A stretch of DNA of 9,391 nucleotides from positions 1 through 9,391 of the forward strand of contig JAFYFK010000080.1 in the NCBI GenBank assembly GCA_017543805.1. The letters run 5' to 3'. The position numbers and the translations under genes were made by a program. Below the pieces are notes generated by a model. The model did not search any database and had not been told where the DNA came from. It saw only the letters and a list, made by a program, of their open reading frames with translations. This DNA comes from Bacillota bacterium (GTDB taxonomy: Bacteria; Bacillota; Clostridia; Peptostreptococcales; Anaerovoracaceae). Below are positions 5,636-9,391 of the stretch, in pieces (position 1 is the first letter of the stretch; every line of letters begins with the position of its first letter).

Positions 5636-7117
5636 ATGGCTTCGTCAGACGGCAGAAAAAACACTAACAGAAAATTTGACACAAAAAGCCTGAGGTTCAA
5701 ACTGACCCTCGCTTTTGTGCTGTTTACGCTGCTTCTGATGGGGAGCATGTGGCTGATGCAGACTGTGTCCCTGGAGGCCTACTACCAGCGTTCCATGGAA
5801 AAGAAGACTGAACTTGCCATTAAGGGTATAAGCCAGATCTATTCCAATGACGCCGGTCTGGACATGGAGACTTTTTCCAGGGAGCTTGTCAATCTTTCAA
5901 ATTCCAACGATATTTATTTTTACATCGAAGACGAAAGCCATACCTACAGCATCACATCGAGAGATTTTTCCTCACGCGGAAGGTTTTTTGCCGCCACGGA
6001 GAGGATAGTCGCGCTGGCGAGGGACAATCTCGCGGCGAACGACGGCAAGGAGACCTCCTTCATAATGAATGAGCCAGACGGTTCCAAGATGGTAGTCCGC
6101 GCCGCCCGGGTCGAGAGCCCCTACAGGGATACCATCTATCTGTACGCCATCGCCGCCCTGACCCCTCTGGGCCCGACGGTCTCAATACTTTCTTCGCTCC
6201 TGATGATAGCCACCATCGAGGCTATATTCCTCGGCGGCCTGTTTGCGCTGCTGTATTCAAAGCGCTTCACGAGGCCTATCTCCGTCATGAACACGCAGGC
6301 CAAGGAGCTCGGAAAGGGCAACTACGACGTTCATTTTGACTGCGACTGCGGCTTTACCGAGGTCGACGAGCTCGCGGAGACCCTGAACAACGCCGCGGAG
6401 GAGCTCGGGAAGTCCAACGCGCTGCAGAGGGATCTTCTGGCTAACGTGTCGCACGACCTGCGCACGCCGCTGACCATGGTAAAATCCTACGCCGAGATGA
6501 TACGCGATATTTCAGGCGACGACAAGGAGCGCCGCGACGAACACCTCGGGGTCATTATCGAGGAGGCCGACCGCCTCAGCGACCTCGTAGGGGATATACT
6601 CCTGCTTTCCAAGATACAGTCCGGCACGATGGAATTCGATATCAAGCCTTTCGAAATACAGGCCGCCGCAGGCAGCGTCATCGCCACTTACAAGGTCATG
6701 GAGCAGGAAAATTACGAATTCGTGACCCGCGGAATGCCCTGCAGCATTATCGTAAACGCGGACGAGAGCCGCATTCAGCAGGTATTTTCCAACCTCATCT
6801 CCAACGCGGTGCGCTACAGCAAAAAGGACGGCGGAAAGATCACCGTCGCGTTTGAGCGCGTTGCCCGGGACAAGGTCAGATGCTCGGTCTCCGACAACGG
6901 TATAGGCATTGCGGAAGAGGATATCGACTCCATCTGGAACAGGTACCAGAAAGCCAGCAGGCAGAACCAGCGCGCCGCGAACGGAAGCACCGGCCTCGGC
7001 CTTTCCATAGTCAGGGAGATACTCGAACGCCACGGAGCGGAATACGGAGTCTATAGCAAAGTTGGAGAAGGTAGCACATTCTGGTTCGTTTTGAGTGCTG
7101 ATTTTGAAAATTTGTAA
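5636..7117 (+). CDS. Membrane sensor histidine kinase of the two-component system
   Basis: This is a 493-aa sensor that autophosphorylates on His and passes phosphate to the upstream regulator. Order: cytoplasmic basic leader (1-22); TM1 (about 23-45); an extracytoplasmic sensing region of about 130 residues without a domain I recognise; TM2 (about 181-207); HAMP (about 208-262); HisKA with VSHDLRTPL, phospho-acceptor H273; and HATPase_c with an N box (VFSNLISNAVRYS), G1 DNGIGI (420-425) and G2 GSTGLGLSI (450-458). The ATG is 2 nt after the regulator stop with little ribosome binding site of its own, so translation is probably coupled. The pair resembles general PhoR/VanS-like systems, but the ligand cannot be inferred. 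Confidence 0.95.
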   Translation: MASSDGRKNTNRKFDTKSLRFKLTLAFVLFTLLLMGSMWLMQTVSLEAYYQRSMEKKTELAIKGISQIYSNDAGLDMETFSRELVNLSNSNDIYFYIEDESHTYSITSRDFSSRGRFFAATERIVALARDNLAANDGKETSFIMNEPDGSKMVVRAARVESPYRDTIYLYAIAALTPLGPTVSILSSLLMIATIEAIFLGGLFALLYSKRFTRPISVMNTQAKELGKGNYDVHFDCDCGFTEVDELAETLNNAAEELGKSNALQRDLLANVSHDLRTPLTMVKSYAEMIRDISGDDKERRDEHLGVIIEEADRLSDLVGDILLLSKIQSGTMEFDIKPFEIQAAAGSVIATYKVMEQENYEFVTRGMPCSIIVNADESRIQQVFSNLISNAVRYSKKDGGKITVAFERVARDKVRCSVSDNGIGIAEEDIDSIWNRYQKASRQNQRAANGSTGLGLSIVREILERHGAEYGVYSKVGEGSTFWFVLSADFENL

Positions 7118-7121
7118 AAAT

Positions 7122-7140
7122 ATGAAATATTTCATTTTTT
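7122..7140 (+). terminator. Weak AT-rich hairpin with T-tract after the kinase gene
   Basis: The palindrome ATGAAATATTTCAT (7122-7135) runs into a T-tract (7135-7140), 5 bp after the kinase stop. The stem is almost all A/T and would be unstable. A competing pairing, AATATGAAA (7119-7127) with TTTCATATT (7138-7146), uses the same left arm. It may be a leaky terminator, or an operator, because ATATTTCAT recurs at 7169-7177 over the -10 of the next promoter. Confidence 0.3.
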
Positions 7141-7144
7141 CATA

Positions 7145-7173
7145 TTGACATGCTATTACTACTGTGATATATT
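7145..7173 (+). promoter_or_regulatory. carD promoter P1 (upstream)
   Basis: TTGACA (7145-7150, perfect), a 17-bp spacer and TATATT (7168-7173, five of six) with an extended -10 TG at 7165-7166. The predicted start is near 7180. It lies exactly 43 bp upstream of the second promoter. The -10 overlaps the second copy of ATATTTCAT (7169-7177). Confidence 0.75.
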
Positions 7174-7187
7174 TCATTATTTTCTCT

Positions 7188-7216
7188 TTGACTTTTTTGT
7201 TTTGACCCCCTATAAT
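7188..7216 (+). promoter_or_regulatory. carD promoter P2 (downstream), near-perfect
   Basis: TTGACT (7188-7193, five of six), a 17-bp T-rich spacer and perfect TATAAT (7211-7216). The predicted start near 7223 leaves a leader of only about 16 nt, with the AGGAGG almost at the RNA 5' end. Confidence 0.82.
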
Positions 7217-7224
7217 AAACATGC

Positions 7225-7230
7225 AGGAGG
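7225..7230 (+). promoter_or_regulatory. carD ribosome binding site
   Basis: Perfect AGGAGG. It decides between two overlapping ATGs: 7235 opens only a 7-codon out-of-frame peptide (4 nt spacing), while 7239 (8 nt spacing) opens carD. Confidence 0.85.
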
Positions 7231-7238
7231 TCTGATGA

Positions 7239-7712
7239 ATGTTTGGCATAGGCGATAAAGTCGTGTATCCGATGCACGGCGCCGGGACAATTGAAAAGAT
7301 CGAAGAGAAGACTGTTCTCGGCGAATCAAGGAAGTATTACATACTTCGCGTGCATCACGGGAACATGCAGGTCATGGTACCCGTAAACGGCAGCGATCAG
7401 GCAGGGCTCCGCAACATCGTCGACGAATCCGTCATACCGGAGGTCATAGAAGTCCTCGGCGCGGAATCAACGCCAATGGACGAAAACTGGAACCGCCGAA
7501 ACCGCGAGAACATGGAGCACCTTAAGACCGGCGACATAAAAGAAGTCGCGGCGGTGGTCCGCAATCTTACCAGAGTGGACCGCGTCAAGAAGCTGTCTAC
7601 CGGAGAGAAAAAGCTCCTCATAAACGCCAAGCGCATCCTGTCGAGCGAAATTTCCTTTGTAAAGCTCGAGGACGAGGAGAAGATAACAGCGATGATCGAG
7701 CAGGCGATCTGA
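7239..7712 (+). CDS. carD: CarD/CdnL-family RNA polymerase-binding regulator
   Basis: CarD proteins bind the RNA polymerase beta subunit and stabilise open promoter complexes, notably at rRNA promoters in mycobacteria. At 157 aa this is the usual size. The N-terminal polymerase-interaction domain (1-about 66) starts MFGIGDKVVYPMHGAGTIEK and matches the CarD_CdnL_TRCF Tudor-like fold. The helical C-terminal DNA-binding part (about 75-157) keeps W84 in NWNRRNRENMEHLKTGDI, the tryptophan known in the family to wedge into the upstream edge of the bubble. It is the first gene after a double promoter and precedes the PIN/TRAM and ispD genes, a neighbourhood frequent in Clostridia. The two strong promoters suggest abundant expression, as expected for a global polymerase partner. 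Confidence 0.93.
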   Translation: MFGIGDKVVYPMHGAGTIEKIEEKTVLGESRKYYILRVHHGNMQVMVPVNGSDQAGLRNIVDESVIPEVIEVLGAESTPMDENWNRRNRENMEHLKTGDIKEVAAVVRNLTRVDRVKKLSTGEKKLLINAKRILSSEISFVKLEDEEKITAMIEQAI

Positions 7713-7731
7713 CGGTCGCCGCTTCATTTTT
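7703..7731 (+). terminator. Imperfect terminator-like hairpin at the carD stop
   Basis: GGCGATC (7703-7709) pairs with GGTCGCC (7714-7720), 7 bp including one G-T wobble, with loop TGAC containing the carD stop TGA (7710-7712). The T5 tract (7727-7731) starts 6 nt after the stem, too far for efficient release, so partial read-through into the downstream genes is likely. A 14-bp AT palindrome (7728-7741) follows. Confidence 0.35.
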
Positions 7732-7750
7732 ATATATAAAATAACTGCAA

Positions 7751-7757
7751 AAGGAGG
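7751..7757 (+). promoter_or_regulatory. Ribosome binding site that fixes a TTG start
   Basis: AAGGAGG ends 9 nt before the TTG at 7767. There is no ATG at suitable distance; the next in-frame ATG (residue 15) lies inside the first membrane segment. The site therefore supports TTG as the true start of the PIN/TRAM gene. Confidence 0.8.
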
Positions 7758-7766
7758 TCTTTTTCT

Positions 7767-8885
7767 TTGTTAAAAAAGGTATTCCGTGTGGTCATCACCC
7801 TCTGCGGAATGCTGTTTGGTTACGGAGTGTCGCAAATCATCCTGGAACTGGCTCTTCCTGCGATCGGCCTGGAAATGGCTAAAGTCGAGAGCTGGATCTT
7901 CGGCGCATGCCTCATTATTTTATTCGGACTTATATTTTTCAAATTATATCCGGCACTCGAGAAACTTTTCAGCAAAACAGAGAGTACGATCAACACTTCT
8001 ATTTCGCGTATTCCCGCGAACGATCTTGTCGCGGGCGGAATAGGACTCGTGTTCGGCCTGGTCATAGCTTATCTGCTGTCCCAGATCGTTTACAGCATCA
8101 GAGTCCTTCAGACCGCGTACATCAGCACCATACTCTCTGTGCTCATCTATATCTTTTTCGGGTTTATGGGCGTCACCGCCAGTAAAAGAGTGGCGACGGA
8201 GGTCATCAGGCTTATGCCGCAGGGGCGCGTTTCAGCTCCGGGCGAGCCGCGCGCCGCAGCGCCCAAAAAGAACAAGGGCAGGGGCTCTGCCCCGAAGGTG
8301 CTCGACACCAGCGTAATAATCGACGGGCGCATCGTGGACATCCTCAAGACAGGCTTCATAGAAGGGGAGATAGTCATCCCCGATTTTGTGCTTGTTGAGC
8401 TGCGCCACATCGCGGATTCCTCTGATTCGCTCAAGCGCAACCGCGGACGCAGGGGCCTGGACATCCTCAATCACATCCAGGACGCCTACGGGGTCGATAT
8501 ATACGAGACCGCAGGAGACAAGAGCCTTGAGGAGATCCCCGAGGTCGACGTCAAGCTGCTGAGGCTTGCCCAGAACATCAAGGGCTGCGTCGTGACCAAC
8601 GATTTCAATCTCAACAAGGTCGCGACCATACAGGGCGTCAAGGTCCTGAACATCAACGACCTCGCCAATGCCCTCAAACCGGTCGTCCTGCCAGGCGAGA
8701 GCATGCAGATATTCCTCGTCAAGGAAGGCAAGGAGTACGGGCAGGCGGTCGCTTATCTCGACGACGGAACTATGATCGTCGTTGAAAACGGGCGCCAGTA
8801 TATAAGCCAGACGATCAACGTCACCGTGACCAGCGTGCTGCAGACTTCCGCGGGGCGCATGATCTTCGCCAGACCGGCCGTGTAG
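7767..8885 (+). CDS. Membrane-anchored PIN/TRAM-domain protein (YacL-like putative RNase)
   Basis: This 372-aa protein resembles B. subtilis YacL. Four hydrophobic segments (about 5-33, 43-62, 87-110, 118-136) anchor it in the membrane. A basic, Pro/Ala-rich linker (about 150-176) leads to a PIN nuclease domain (about 177-305) with the expected acidic metal ligands D180 (LDTSVIIDGR), E211 (VLVELRHIAD), D261 and D279 (VVTNDFNL). A TRAM domain (about 312-372), a probable RNA-binding beta-barrel, closes the protein. Family knowledge suggests metal-dependent RNase activity at the membrane; the substrate is unknown. Start codon is TTG (see the ribosome binding site). ispD begins 9 nt after the stop, so the two are almost certainly co-transcribed. 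Confidence 0.93.
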   Translation: MLKKVFRVVITLCGMLFGYGVSQIILELALPAIGLEMAKVESWIFGACLIILFGLIFFKLYPALEKLFSKTESTINTSISRIPANDLVAGGIGLVFGLVIAYLLSQIVYSIRVLQTAYISTILSVLIYIFFGFMGVTASKRVATEVIRLMPQGRVSAPGEPRAAAPKKNKGRGSAPKVLDTSVIIDGRIVDILKTGFIEGEIVIPDFVLVELRHIADSSDSLKRNRGRRGLDILNHIQDAYGVDIYETAGDKSLEEIPEVDVKLLRLAQNIKGCVVTNDFNLNKVATIQGVKVLNINDLANALKPVVLPGESMQIFLVKEGKEYGQAVAYLDDGTMIVVENGRQYISQTINVTVTSVLQTSAGRMIFARPAV

Positions 8886-8894
8886 GTGAGCGGC

Positions 8895-9391
8895 ATGTCT
8901 GTTATATCAGTTGTCATCGCGGCCGCGGGCGCTTCGAGGCGCATGGGAGGCGGCATCCCCAAGCAGTACAGGATGTGCGGCTCCGAACCCGTTCTCGTAA
9001 AGTCCTGCAGGGTTTTTTCCGAAGATCCCCGCGTAAATTCCATCGTCGTCGCGGTTCCCGAGGGGGACGAGAGCTATGTTCTTGAGCTGCTCGAAAAATA
9101 CCGGGTAGGCAAGGTCCTCTTTGTCGTGTCGGGAGGCGCCGAACGCAGGGATTCTGTCGCCGCGGCGCTGAGCCTCTGCCCGGAGGATTCCGACTTTGTG
9201 CTGGTGCATGACGGCGCCAGGCCGTTCGTTTCTCCGGACGTTACGGGACGCGTCATAGACGTTCTGGAAAACGGGGCGGAAGGAGCTGTTCCCGGGGTCA
9301 CGCCGAAGAACACCATCAGGACCGCCGCGCAGACGCTGGACCGCTCTCTTCTCTACGAGGTCCAGACGCCGCAGGGCTTTCGCTATTCCAC
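8895..9391 (+). CDS. ispD: 2-C-methyl-D-erythritol 4-phosphate cytidylyltransferase, 5' part
   Basis: IspD joins CTP and methylerythritol phosphate to give CDP-ME, the third step of the non-mevalonate isoprenoid pathway. The window holds the first 165 of about 225-240 codons; the frame is open to the edge. Visible motifs: the nucleotide-binding VIAAAGASRRMG with PKQY (about 7-25), VSGGAERRDSV (about 78-88), VHDGARPF (about 103-110), and VQTPQGF near the end, as in the family. The segment usually written PxxDT(I/V/M)K reads PKNTIR here, with Asn for Asp beside the conserved Thr. ATG 8895 is chosen because AGGTGA (8884-8889) lies 5 nt upstream; an in-frame GTG at 8886 is the alternative. In many Firmicutes ispF follows, outside this window. 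Confidence 0.95.
   Translation, partial: MSVISVVIAAAGASRRMGGGIPKQYRMCGSEPVLVKSCRVFSEDPRVNSIVVAVPEGDESYVLELLEKYRVGKVLFVVSGGAERRDSVAAALSLCPEDSDFVLVHDGARPFVSPDVTGRVIDVLENGAEGAVPGVTPKNTIRTAAQTLDRSLLYEVQTPQGFRYS

Noticed and set aside
7202..7216. TTGACC as a third -35 for carD
   Set aside because: It is only 4 bp from TATAAT, far from the required 16-18 bp; it is part of the P2 spacer.
6512..7249. 245-codon - strand frame opposite the kinase and carD promoters
   Set aside because: The start lies in carD and the frame crosses AT-rich promoter DNA. No ribosome binding site or family was seen.

Overview
The window looks like a chromosomal segment from a moderately GC-rich member of the Firmicutes, most probably Clostridia. 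The grounds are strong AGGAGG-type ribosome binding sites, textbook sigma-A promoters (TTGACA, 17 bp, TATAAT-like), a TTG start behind a perfect ribosome binding site, and the gene set radA / PIN-TRAM membrane protein / ispD, which is a conserved Firmicutes neighbourhood. No RNA genes, CRISPR arrays, insertion sequences or phage genes are visible. All recognised genes lie on the + strand; one small candidate gene is on the - strand.

Layout. (1) 2-1657: the C-terminal part of a SERCA-like calcium P-type ATPase, cut by the window edge inside its DKTGT phosphorylation motif. (2) 1724-2752: one reading frame joining a 4'-phosphopantetheinyl transferase to a RecX domain. It ends in a hairpin terminator with T-tracts on both sides. 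(3) 2753-3052: a gap holding a previously unlisted - strand unit (consensus promoter, ribosome binding site, 33-codon ORF, shared terminator), whose promoter overlaps a weaker + strand promoter. (4) 3053-3406: a 117-residue N-terminal remnant of an M29 aminopeptidase. (5) 3520-4929: radA with its own very strong promoter. (6) 4959-7117: a two-component system, OmpR-type regulator and histidine kinase, 2 nt apart. (7) 7118-7238: tandem near-consensus promoters. (8) 7239-7712 carD, 7767-8885 PIN/TRAM membrane protein, 8895-end ispD.

How it fits together. RadA serves recombinational repair, and RecX modulates RecA. CarD is an RNA polymerase-binding regulator. The PIN/TRAM protein is a predicted membrane-anchored RNase, and IspD makes CDP-methylerythritol for isoprenoids. 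In Bacillus subtilis, disA (c-di-AMP synthase) sits between radA and the PIN/TRAM gene. Here that position holds the two-component system and carD instead.

The points most worth a second look are the PPTase-RecX fusion, the - strand small gene with a complete set of signals, the missing disA, the shortened zinc-knuckle spacing in RadA, and the tandem carD promoters. I see no clear multi-gene defence or biosynthetic system.
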